From contig NW_024881324.1 in NCBI RefSeq assembly GCF_018691265.1, positions 3,351,730 to 3,415,729 on the forward strand: 64,000 nucleotides of DNA, in the 5' to 3' direction. This DNA comes from Tyto alba (Eukaryota > Chordata > Aves > Strigiformes > Tytonidae). Shown here one piece after another: positions 1 through 11,971 of the stretch. A program made the translations under genes and the position numbers. The notes under the pieces were generated by a model. The model did no database searches. It saw nothing but the letters and a program-made list of their open reading frames with translations, and had not been told where the DNA came from. Each line of letters opens with the position of its first letter. The first letter of the stretch is position 1.

Positions 1-3000
1 TCTCAAGTAGTTAGCAGGGTTTCTGGCTGCTGCCAGAAACATGCAGAGACTACCCTGCTCTATTTATATTCCTCTTTCAAGGCTAGCATTAGATTGACAA
101 GGAGTCATCTAAGCAGTTGACAAGCACAATGAAATTCATAGGAAGTCTACTTGATTGTACGGGGTCACTTTTACTTCAGCTGGCTTGCAATGTAATTCAT
201 AGGAAAGCTAGGTCATTTTTATTTCAACTGGCTTGTGTTTTTGTGGGGGGTCCAAAGAAACTGCAGAATCACCAGAGAGCTCACTCTGACCATACCCTAG
301 CCTAGGTTTTTTTGGGGTTGATTTCTTCAGACCATTCAAATCACTCTGCTGGCACTTACTGCGAATGTCCTTTGCCCCTACCCTGGTTTGGGTTCTTTGC
401 ACTGATGCTGACGTCCAAACCAGGCACTCCCCAGGTTTCTTAGGCACCAGTTTGTCCATATGGACCAGGATGGAGGGTTGTCCTGGTGGATACGTTTGCC
501 CCATTAATCACTGTGGTACCTGAAAGTTACTTTTCGTTAAAGTGTCTAATATAATGATTAAACTCAGGAGAGTGAGTTGATCCTCTCTCAGAAAGGTGCC
601 ATGTTTTGGATCTCTGTCAATGCAGTCAGTACAGAGAGCATTAAGGATGACACCCGGGTTATACACTCACAGCAAATAATCTGAATAGGGGAGCCTACCA
701 CTTCGTATTGACTTTAGAGGCCTGGACAGTGGGAGTCACTCATCAGTGCAGATGTCATTAGAGGCATACAAATTCTTTTAGATGCTCTAAGATACCTGAT
801 TATATCCATGAGTACTCTTCCAAAATTATTTCTTATATTAAGGAAAAAAGAAAGGTGGCTACAGAACATTTATCATGCTTGTCTGCTTTCATATACTTAG
901 TGCAAACTGGTATAGCTACTGGGAAGTATGATCTACTATCATTTAGCTAGAATCCACAGTCAGAAATTAGAGTCCTGGTGTGCTATAATTATATACACAT
1001 ATACACATATACACACAACAAATTGACAGTTACAAATACTGGAGAATTTTGACATGTTTGTGAACCAAGAAGATGCATTAGCCAATCACAACTGTGAGGA
1101 TATTGAAATTTGCACAAAAAAGTTAAATCAGCAGTCAATTATTTGTGTATTATTATTATTATTTTAATACAATTTACATGTTCTGCAGAAGTAAGGTAAG
1201 ATTCTTTCCACTTACCAGGTACATAAGCTACAGTACCAGACAGTTGCACAGTACAATGACACAGAAAATAAATTCACTTTACTAGGGAATTTTTATCAGT
1301 GATGAAAAGATGAGTTATGCAATGATACCTTTTGGGAGTTGGTCTTTACGAGTTCTGGGGATGTGATAGATCAGTAATCTTAACTGAATGGAAACAAGAG
1401 CACACAGTAGATTTGACAGTAATTAAATAGTCATAATAGTCATCATTTGCTTTATTTTGTTCAAGATACAGTTCCTTTCAGTTAGAAGGAAGTATACAGG
1501 AAAATCGTCATTCATATTTCTTTCCGAATTTTTTAAACCACTGATACATCACAGGTTTTTTATGAAATACAGTAGATGATGTGAGAAGTCTTGGGTTTTC
1601 CGATTAGATTTTTTATCAACCACATTTTCCCTGGTGTGTAACACGGGAGCTGGAAATATTAGGTAGATTTAATAGGTACAAAATTCTAATCTAGTGAATT
1701 TCCTCATATGAAGTATGATCAGATTGTGGAACTTACTGCTTCAGGAAATTGTTGAGATCGAGATTTTAGTGACAGTAAAAAACCAGGCTGACTTACTATA
1801 TAGAAACCAAGAGTATTAATGTTATCAAAGTATACAGGAGTCCTTGTGAGCTTTGGAGACCATATAGGTTTCTGCCTTGAAATCTGAATTAAAAAATATA
1901 TAATGCAGAAAGTGGCTTTGGAGAAGCAGCAGATAATTTTGTGTATGCTGCTTCTTCTTGACGTATAACTTTCAACTTTTATTTGGTTTCCTGAAAGCAC
2001 ATATTGCCTGTTGGAGATTGAGAAGGTGTTTCAGAAAGAGAAGTGCTAGCTTTGCTGAGTATGACCTTGGAGTAGAAAACGGTAAATTGCCAGTCAGTCC
2101 AGAGGGGACTGTACTTGAATCTGAAGTGAAATTTTCCCTAAAGGAGCTGGTTTGGCTTATTGGCCAGAGCTGATTTCCAAGTTATTTCTGTGAGGGGGGA
2201 CGAAAGTGTAGAAAATGGGAGAAGAGTTCTTATCAAATACAGACTCCAACTTTCCCCTACTTTTCCAAATGTAAAGATACTGACAGCAAAAAAATTCTGT
2301 CTCCTGGACAGATACAAGCTTGAGCTGGTTGTGAGTAGCTGGCCGAGGGTATCAGCATAATAGATAGATACCTTCCCAGTGCAGAGCTCTTCACAGGGTA
2401 ACAGTGCAAGTCAGCTTTGTCAACTCACTTTGAAGTTTATTCCTACAGAACCAACAGGTTATAAGTCATCTAATTTCCAAAAAGCTTTGATATGTTTGCA
2501 TTGTAACTGAGGTGCCAATGATCCTAGAATGGAGATGGGATGGCCCTGGTGATGCTACCTACAGTTAAGTGGCTACTGCTTACTAACTATCTCTAACTAC
2601 TCTTAAGTGCTTTCTGCATTAAGCAATGTGCTTTGTTCTTTGCAAATGTGGGATGACTAGAAACGATATACTTAGTTGCAAAAGTGTAAACAATATTAAA
2701 TATATAAGTAAGGGGTCAGCCCAACCTAGTAAAGCATGAAGAGCAGAAAATGGTGGGGTAGGTTACTGTGTGTTGTGATGTAGATAATTTCCCAAGCAGC
2801 TCAGGGTTTTGTCATCCCATCTGTCACTGATATTTGTGAAGGGAAAGTGCATCTGCTTGTTATTCAGCCCATTACTTTCAGTGGGACTTGTAAGTTAAAT
2901 TCTAATACAAATTAAAGTGCTAAAGAGAACAAGCATTTCTTTTAAGGTGACAACATATATGGCACATAGAATTATGAGCAAGTTGCCAAATGCTCTTTTA

Positions 3001-3454
3001 ACAGGTTTGAAATTATTTATGTGTAAATGCAATATCACTGGTCAGTCCCTGAATTCAGGCTACAAAACTTTGAAAGTGTTTATTCTAACAGTCATCTCTT
3101 TATTTTCTGTACTGTTTCAGCCAGGAGTATCCCATAGGCCTTATCAAAAGTCTTTTCAGAGCTTTTGGAGACCTTTGGTGTCTCATCTTACACTTAATGT
3201 TCTCACAAGGAATTGGCTTTGACACCGATGGGAACTTTGCAAATTGGGTGTGAATGAGACTAAGCCCTAATGAAGGAAGCAATGCTGCTTGGCGTTTGGT
3301 ACTCCTTACCCTTTCCTGGGCTTTGATGTTTCGGTATTAATTGTGCCACTTTGGAGGAAAAATTGTTGATGTTTGATTGCTTGTTTTGTTCAGAAGGGAT
3401 TGATTGCCTCAGTGCTCAGAACTACATTGATACAGATGATTGTACAAAAAAACC
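1..3454. other. Non-coding, AT-rich unique sequence
   Basis: I recognise no exon, RNA gene or repeat family here apart from small simple repeats. These are an ATACAC-type run at 991-1018 and a TAT run near 1148-1165. Short open frames (up to about 100 codons, e.g. 2917-3222 on +) show no recognisable domain, and stops are frequent in all frames. Around 2866-2890 a segment resembling 'cccatt...ttcagtgggac' could be a scrap of an ancient reptile/bird interspersed repeat, but it is too short to call. Confidence 0.6.
991..1018. repeat. Short ATACAC simple repeat
   Basis: About 28 bases of alternating ATATACACAT-type units lie in AT-rich sequence. It is an ordinary microsatellite-like tract. Confidence 0.7.
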
Positions 3455-3880
3455 ATGGACCAGTTAGAGCGGGTCTGGTAGAGGGCCATGGAAAAAGGCT
3501 GAGACAGTTGGGTGCTTCAGCTTGGAGAATAAAAGAGGGGAGACCTTATTGCGGCCCTTCAATATATAAAGGGGCCTTATAAAGACAGGGAAAGACTTTT
3601 TATGAGGATGTGTAGAGACAGGACAAGGAACAACAGATTTAAACTGAAAGAGGGTAGATTTAGACTGGGTATAAAGAAGACATTTTTTATGATGAGGGTA
3701 GAAGCACCCTGGAACAAGTTTCCCAGAGAAGTTGTGGATGCCCCATCATTGGAAGTGTTCAAAGTCAATTGGAATTTGAGAAACCAGATATAGTGCAAGA
3801 TATCCCTGCACAGGGCAGGGGGATTGGACTAGATGACCTTTGATGGCCCTTTCCAACCCAAACCATTATGTGATTCTATA
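3455..3880 (+). mobile_element. CR1 LINE, 5'-truncated 3' end (copy A)
   Basis: This is the 3' terminal part of a CR1 non-LTR retrotransposon in sense orientation. From about 3602 to 3793 one frame still reads as the CR1 ORF2 C-terminal tail, with the segments FKLKEGRFRLGIKK, PWNKFPREVVDAPSLEVFK and their usual spacing. After the ORF comes the standard 3' UTR block 'ggactagatgacctttgatggccc', then 'ttccaaccca' and a degenerate octamer tail (tgattcta) at 3871-3878. The beginning, near 3455, resembles the 'gtccagaggagggccatg' part of CR1, so all upstream coding sequence is missing. That is normal for CR1, which inserts by target-primed reverse transcription and is usually 5' truncated. Only about one imperfect 3' octamer remains. 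Divergence looks moderate, so this is probably an old, inactive copy. Confidence 0.93.
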
Positions 3881-3930
3881 TTGCTACTATTGCTACCACT
3901 TTTCTAGGTTGTTGTTTTGGTTTGTTTTTT

Positions 3931-3931
<1 letters not shown>

Positions 3932-3962
<31 letters not shown>
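3932..3962. repeat. 31-base poly(T) run
   Basis: An uninterrupted run of 31 T, preceded by a T/G-rich stretch from about 3908, begins some 50 bp after the CR1 copy A end. CR1 itself ends in an octamer repeat rather than poly(A), so this tract is not a CR1 tail. It is either a simple T expansion or the antisense tail of another retroposed sequence. The run length may be affected by sequencing error. Confidence 0.85.
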
Positions 3963-5486
3963 CAATTAAAAAAAAATACATATTTTTGGTGATCAAAGAT
4001 TTTGGTGATTTAATATTTATGTTGCTGGACTACGTTGGCTTAAACAAACCCTCAAATTCCCCATGATGTTTAGGCTGGTACTTTGTTATGTGAAACAATG
4101 TTTAGAAAAGTAATATACTTGTGACTTTACAAAATGCAAACCCTGTATGACTGTGGATCAGGTATTGACTTTCCTTTTAAGATTCTTTTTCAATATTTTT
4201 AAGACTTCTCAGTAAGAAAATTTTTTTTTTTTTGTCTTGGATTGTGAGAATCATTTCTTTATTGCCTAGTCACAGGCTTGCTTACATAATTTAACCTACA
4301 TGATCCTCAGTTCCCATTAAATTTATACTTTTCTAAATTTGTTTGTGATCTTTCTTATAAATCTATTCATGCTGTAAATTGTAGTTAAAACAAGATAAAA
4401 AAATTAATTGCTACAGTGATTTTGTAAGTGGCTGCCATTTCACATGGCGGAAGTAACCTGAAATTTCCAGAAACTGGGAGTTTGATTCATCATCAAGTTA
4501 CTCCAATTTTATTCTGCTTGTCATTTTACTGATTGAACTGAGCAACCGTGAAATAAAGCTCAGTGGTGATGAATAATGTCTTTGATTGTTTTCCTTCTGA
4601 ATGTTAAAGTTGTATAGTAAATAATGTTTGCTCCTTACAGAGTAGCTATGAGGGGAAACATACTTTTCCTGAATATTAAAGATGAAAACTTGGCAGCAGT
4701 TAAAAGGAAAGGATTAGCGTGTAGAGGGTTGGATTGGATAGCTCAGTGAATTATTTGCTCTGCAGTACCGCTGTTGACGTTCTTCCTTCTCTCAGGACCC
4801 CTTTGGAAATAAATTAATATATCTCTTGGGAAAGAGGCACATGAAGCAGAGCTAGGGAAGAGATTATAATTAAATTAATTCAGAACTGTAACTTGGGTAT
4901 ATTTATTCCCATCAGCAAGGGGGGACCTTTCAGCATCAACCACTGTGGTCTGTGATTTTCTGTTACCTTAAATTGGCCAGCTTGTCAGAGTTTGGATACT
5001 CAATGCTTCCTAAAACTAAGGTCCTTTAAGGCTAATGGTGGAATCAAGCCTCCTGAACCTAGCTCTGGTGCCCTATTCCCAGGACCACCTTCCCTTGAGT
5101 GTTCATTGCCTATTCCAACTAATCTTTCACCTTTGCAAATTTTTCCTATTCTATTACTTCCAATGCTTTCATTCCATCTTGAATACACACATGTTCTTTA
5201 TGTTCTAATTCAGCTTCCTTTTGTTAATTAGTTTTTAAATTTGCAAATAAACTTCAGGCAATTTAGTCTTGCTGACTTTATGTCTCTAATAACTGCCTCA
5301 CTCATTTGGCTTCTGCTCTTCTTACCCAAAGACCACACTGTGATTTTGTAGGCCTGTCTACTGAGGTGGTCCACCAAGGGAGAACAGCTGTATTTTACCA
5401 ATTGACTGAATGGATTCAGACAGTTATGTAAGGAACATAAAACTTCCCTCGGACTGTTCACAACCAGTGATACAAACTTCATAATT
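3963..5486. other. Non-coding sequence upstream of poly(A) tract
   Basis: No gene or repeat family was recognised. The last part, before the 25-A run at 5487, could be a retroposed cDNA because it ends in poly(A). However, no canonical AATAAA lies 10-30 bases before the tract, and I could not identify a parent gene. Confidence 0.5.
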
Positions 5487-5511
5487 AAAAAAAAAAAAAA
5501 AAAAAAAAAAA
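5487..5511. repeat. 25-base poly(A) run
   Basis: An uninterrupted run of 25 A follows 'cttcataatt'. It may be a retroposition tail or a simple mononucleotide expansion. I found no flanking target-site duplication by eye. Confidence 0.85.
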
Positions 5512-8500
5512 GTAATACTAAGTAGGACTGAATGACAGTTTTAATGAAACATTCTCTTCCCTGAAATGTATGAAAAAGAACTGTGATATGTCTTACTTCA
5601 CCAGCATAGTCTTCTGAGAATTTCTAAAGTTATGACAACTTAAGTGAAGCTAATAGTGCTTTATAACTAATGATAAGCATAATGTACAGATAAGAAGAGT
5701 TACAATGACTGTGACAGGCACTTTAATGGATATTTTTCACTGCTGTACATGGAAATGCTAATGTCTACATTTATGCTGCAAGCTGTTATAGGGGAAAACT
5801 CTTAGTGTCTTCTGTCAAAAATGAAAATGAATATCTTGTGGGGCATACATCCTATTTTTCCATTAGGCTTTAGGCTAAAATAAGCCAAAGTTTCATATAG
5901 GTTTGTTCATGTGTCAGTTCTTCATAGCATATTAGTTGCTTGTTGAGAAATCTGTCTTCAGTATATTGTACCTGTGTGTGGTCCAGAATTCTGGTATTCA
6001 CAGTTTGAGATATGCTGTAGAACTTAACTATGTCTTTTCCCTGGCAGGAAGAGTTTCAGGATACAAGTGTTTTCCTGACAAGTGCAAAGACATTGCCAGC
6101 TTCTATGTCATGATAGATATATAATCCAAAATTTGTTTGGAATTTGGAAAAATCTATTTTGCTTGACACAGACTATGACATTTTCCTGCATCAGACAAAT
6201 CCTGTGTAGGGGACTGTAAGCATAGTATGCTATTTACAGATGTATTACTCCATGTTATAATCTTCCATATGCTCTCTTCCTGTTGCACCAAAACAAGGCA
6301 ATGCTTTTTCTGTAATAAGGATGTGTCTTACATAGCTTCTGAGGTGCATTCTTTATCTGTATCTGCCTGATCTCATATATATCTTTGTTTCATACCTAGG
6401 ATGGTGCTTGAATTATAACCTGGAGTAATTACAGGGAACAACATGTGCTTGCTCTATCCTCCCAAAAATGAATATGCGCCCGATGTTCTCCTGTGCATAT
6501 TTAGTCTGTAAGAAATTGCTGCAATGGTCAAAGGAATCTGTGATGAACAAAGATGGGACAGTAGTTTATCAACTTTTTGAAATGTTGATTTAGCAGAGAT
6601 ATCAAAAGACCAATCAGTAGCTCATCTGATGAAAAACTGTGAGTAACCTTGTATTAGCCACTTAAAGTTGCTAGCTCTGCCTTGCCACATATCATAATAA
6701 CCTTATGGCTTGACTTATCATTACTCAGCAAAAATTAAGATCAAAGAAGCAAATAGACGAATTTATAGAATGCAGGTTCAATAAAGATTATTAAATACTC
6801 TAGTGTGATACAAAACTTCTGATTGTCATCAAGACAGTGATTGCTAGAATCTGTGAGGAGCCTGCAGAACTATGTTCTACACTTACCTTATTTATTATTC
6901 TTTCCTTAGGACTTTATGGGTCCTGTGAGGGATCAGCAGATGGACCATTGGCCTGATCAACAGTGTTTATCTTATGTGATTCTCATGTACAGTTATTGGC
7001 TTAAAGGGAAACAGAGTCCTATCCCATTGCCTAGTAGGATGGCTTTTCCTGTGCATATGGTAGGGAGATATATACCATTGGTGGCCTATGTAATGGGTTG
7101 ATATTCAGCTCTTTTGAAATGCTTTATGTGGTAGGAGAATGGAGACAGTAGATGTGGGCATGGATTTGGAGTCCTTATTTGGAAAGCTTGGAGATGTAAT
7201 AGAAGGGCTGACTACTGAGGCTGAGCTTCTGGTTTGAGAAATTAGAAAGATGAAGAGTATATTTGAGGAAAGAGTAACTGTGTCTGCCAGTCTTACCACT
7301 GGTGACACCAAACCAAAGTAACTTAGGATATTCATGAGCAAAAGCATTTAAAAGACTCTGAATCAAGTAGTTCTTTGCAGGGGTCTGAGGTCTTCCACTT
7401 ACAATAATTCTGAGGTATTTTTGATGCTACTGTTTGACAGCTTCTTGATACTAGGGGTTCTAGAGTGTGAATTGGCTGACTACTATGCATGAGTGTGCAC
7501 AGTGTCTTCTCCTATGATAAAAGATGATTTCTTTGAATCTGTGAAGACAGCAATAGAGCAATCATTGAAAAGATCAGTTCCACATCTGGATTTTGGATCA
7601 TTCAATGATTAGGAAACATATTATTTTCTATGTCCAGAGGATATCACATTAATAAAAAAACATTGCATATCTTCTGTATGACAATAATTAAAATATCCCT
7701 GTAAAGTAATGATAAATTATTGTGAAGTATGACTTTGAATGTGCATGAGAGAGAAACATCAGAATGAAAAGCAATAAAATCTACATTTTTTCTTTTTAGT
7801 TGATCTTTTCATAAAAACCCCTTGCTGTACCACTTAGATCACATCTCATTGAGACATTTACTTCCCATCTGCATACTATAATTTCCTATGTGATTTGTAA
7901 TGGAGAAGCTGGATCCAAATGTAATTTGACTGTATTTCACTGTTCTCAGAGAATTTCTAGTATCTTTTCTTTGGAACCCATTCTCTTTTGGAAAATGCTA
8001 CAAAACAGCTGTAATTTTTCAATTCATCGTTGAGCAGAAGTAGCTGTAAAGCTAAGCTTTAAATCTTATGTTCAGACTGCTGCATAGGGATAGGAAAACT
8101 GCAGTATAGATCAACTTTAATTTTGTCTCAGGGTCTGCAAAGAGCAACACATGCCTATGTATTATGTTCTGGAAAACTTTCCAGTGGCTGCTGAGTGTAT
8201 GGATCCAAGCACGATGTATGGCTTTGCATTCTGTTCATTTTACGTGGAACTGACGAGCCTGAATATACTCATAGTTCTTAGTAATCACACGGGGAGAAGA
8301 AATGTTACATTTTTATTTATGAATCGCATGCTGAGTTTCCAGAAACAGGAAAAAAATATCTTTACTTGTGCCCTGGGTTTATTTCATTTTTTGAATTCAC
8401 AGTCAAAGACTGAATGCAGGAATCATAGTATCAGTTTTAGGGTAAGATCTGTCTTAAAAATCAGTTATGTGAAGTGATGAGTTATATCACTTTCATATGA

Positions 8501-11500
8501 CTTTAGAATAACACTATTATTTGGCACCTATTAAAACACACTCAGCATTTTACAGGTGAAGCTTGGAAAAAGATCTAAAGCATGAGTAACTTCAAGCCAT
8601 GGTAGGAATAAAGAATATCTGATTTTATGAGTCATTAAAAATCATGGGTGGGTTTTTTAGTTAAGTGATAATATCTTTTTACTCTACCTTTCTCACTATA
8701 CCACTATACGATCTACAGGCCAGTTTTCAGAAGTGATTACCTCTATGGTTCCCTGAGAATCTGATAGGGATAGATGTTAAGTCAGAATAGATGAGGAGGC
8801 CACAGACTTATGTACTCTTATCACAAATTGCTGTCTCTCTGCCTTAGAATAAAGTTTGCTAGGGAAAGGATTCAACATCCGTTAACAAATGGGGAATGTC
8901 TGGTTGTATTGCAAGTGTATGGGTATAAGTGGTGACACTATTACAGGAAATATATTCATAATAAAGAATATTGTCATATTAGAAGAAGAGTAATGGAAAA
9001 AGTCCAAATGAAGAACACCGGGAGAAATCCAGATCAAACTTGTTAGATTATAGAGGTAATAAAGAACATAGTACATGCCATCTCATTATGGAGTATGAGA
9101 GCATATGGCACCAATGTAGAAGCAATGGAAAAAGATATTAGAGAAGAAAGGGGGAGTATTGCAATTTCTAGAAGCTTACATTGTAAATGAAGTAACAGCC
9201 TGGCTAAGTAGTTTGCAGGAAGATTTTACAAAAGTCTCACAATGACTGTGTGGTCCTGAATGGGCTTTAGGTTCCCCTAACCTAACTGACAAAAGTATTT
9301 TTAAATGACTGAAGAACTTGCTTGTAACAAAATATTTAGTCTTTATTGCATGGTTAATGTGTGGTTCTGGTTATGTAGATGAAAAGGGGTGATCTCTAAT
9401 CCCTCTGAACTTGAGTCTACTTGAGTTGTTTGTTTTTTGTTCCAAAAAGGAAACATGCTCATATATGTGTCCATTATGAACCTTCCAGATTTTCTGAGTG
9501 CACTTAATTCCAGCACATGCACAGCTGGTATCCCATAATTATTCAGTCGCTTTAGGGAATGTGGGGGTTGCACAACAAATATTTATAGATGACCTATAAA
9601 TCCCAGGAGGTTCAGAACAAAAGCACCAAAAAATTCATATGTATAAAGGTACAATGGCATTGCCACAAAGAAGTTTCCAATGGGGTTTGTTAAAATGGTA
9701 AGGACAGCTCTGTTGCTGTAAGAAAACATGTCCAAAAGAAAAGAAAATCAATACTTTCAGAAGCTCGTAACAAACTTACTTGTTTTAGTGAAAAAGTTAG
9801 AAAAGAATTAAGGCCCCTATCTCAGTATGAAAACTAATTCTAAAGGGATTAAATCTTCAGTAAAACTGAATCATTTCAGCTTTATTCGATGTCTTAACTA
9901 TAGTTCTTCTACAGATAAGGATAGCAACATCTCATTTGATTAAATCCCTGTTTGAAATACTCATATCTTCTGTAAGTCTAATAGTCTGGTCTCCTCAAAA
10001 TCCAGACTTGCAGTTGGCACTGGGCTACTCACAGGACCCTACGCTAGTTTACCACAAGGGGGAAGTTTATGTCCTAATGGAGTTGTCAAGGAAGTAAAGG
10101 AACAAAAGAATCATTATTTCAATATATTATCTCCCTCATCAGACTCAAGCAACTACTTTTTTTTCTTTTTTTTCTTGCTCCCTGTAGTATAACCAAGTTT
10201 GACAGATTGTGCATTACCTCTAAGACCATTGTTCTTTTGCACAAATACTGTAAATTTGCCATGCTGTTGTTCTGTTTCAACAAGCATGTAAACAAGAACA
10301 AAGTCTTCTGAACTAAAACCACATTTAAATTATAGACTAGGTGAAATAATTTTTAATGAGACATCACCTGATATGGAATAATGAAATTACTCTATTCTTG
10401 TTGTAATGTGTGACCACGAATTATAATTACAATTTTTACTGCTGGAAGCAAAGCAATGCCATGCAAATATGTATTCTGTGTGTCTCTCTTTTTCTTTAAA
10501 TACAAAATGAAGCTCCTGGCAAAACAGAAGGTGAAATTGTGTTGGGAGAACTAGTGAAATAAAATACTAACTGGAGGCAAGAGGGCTTACCCTTGGTGTT
10601 GAGTTTATTTTATAGGAGAAGATTAACAAAGGAGACTATGCAAAAGACCAGATTACATTCTGATAATTTGACCCAGACCTTCAGAACAAGTTGACCTATT
10701 CTGGGTTATGCAAGGAGTACACTATATAAGAAAACAGTCCATTCACTTTCTTTGAGTACAAAAGTATATTGAAGATGTTACAGTCTTAAGGAGGAAAAGA
10801 CATTGAAAGACAAAGGCAATTAAAGGATGCAAAAAGCCACAGAAGGAAAATAAAAGCTCAAAGTTAATAGTAATGATGAAAATTGTAATATCTTTCTTTG
10901 GCAATATACTGCAGCCTTAGCATCTCAAATTGCTTTACAGACATGAAGCAACTCGACATCAAGATGAGGAGAATCTTCTCACAAAGTACTAATGTTTTAT
11001 TTTTAACTATTCAACTATCTCCCAATGTAGCATTCAACATGCATTGTTTGCAAATTCTGTTTTCCACCCACAAACTGGGTATCATTTATTGCTAATAGTC
11101 CTGAGCATTGGAACTGTGATTGGCAAATGAGAGCTGTGTTTTACATGAACACATCCTGAGCTGTATTTCTGCATGGAAGCCAGTGGAAGTCATTGATATC
11201 AGAAGCTTATAATGTGAAGAACAATGTATTTGCTGCTTAGATTTTGTGCTTTGCTTCATAACCCAAAGACAGAGGAAAAGGTTTTAAACACAAACCAATC
11301 AATGTTTCCAACCAGGCTCTCAGTTGATATAAATTACTCCCACAGATGGCAACTGCTGATGACCTGTCCCAAATCATGATGTTGTTTGAACAGCTCTTGT
11401 TTTGATTAGTGCTCTGTTTAGATGTGCTCAGCTGTCTATAGTAGGCTTTAGGACTAGTGTTTTTTTCTGCTAGTACTAAAAGCCTTAAATTTATTTACCC

Positions 11501-11890
11501 TGATATCATGAAAAGCTAAAAAGTATTTTGAAGAATGTTTTTATCAAGTAGGGGTAAAAAAATTTACAGTCTTAAGCAAGGGACCAAACTGGAGATCTTC
11601 CCTGTAATCTTCAGGTTATATTGTAACCGTGTGTTTACATATTTGTTTTTATGTAATTTGAAACACTTGCAATCCTAGCTTCCTTCCAGTGATTCACAAG
11701 CTGTAATAAAAATGAAAGCACAAAGACAAGAAGCCTAGAAAATCCCAAAGCAAAGCATGATATTTTACCTCATATCTACTGCACTTTATAAAGATTTGTC
11801 TTTCAAAATTATTGTGGAACATACTGGGGATGTAACATTACATATCAGTTAAGAAGTAAGACTTTGCTTAGCAAGGCCTGAGTTCCTTTC
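5512..11890. other. Non-coding, AT-rich unique sequence
   Basis: About 6.4 kb has no recognisable exon, RNA gene or transposon. Open frames reach only about 108 codons (8151-8477 on +) and look random in composition. Several T- or A-rich stretches occur (for example near 10155-10175) but no structured repeat. Confidence 0.55.
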
Positions 11891-11971
11891 TAAAAAGTTT
11901 TCAATATTATGTTAGTTATTCTCATTATAAAAAGTTTTCAATATTATGTTAGTTATTCTCATTATAAAAAG
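11891..11971. repeat. Perfect 37-bp tandem duplication (2.2 copies)
   Basis: A 37-base unit starting at 11891 (taaaaagttttcaatatt...) is repeated without a single mismatch at 11928, and the first seven bases of a third copy follow from 11965. Perfect identity between copies in otherwise diverged non-coding DNA indicates a recent duplication, or possibly an assembly artefact. The unit is AT-rich and encodes nothing recognisable. It could be a short VNTR that varies among individuals. Confidence 0.95.

Noticed and set aside
11891..11971. Tandem duplication considered as the start of a CRISPR-like or satellite array
   Set aside because: Only 2.2 head-to-tail copies without spacers; a vertebrate context excludes CRISPR, and the array is too short for satellite DNA.
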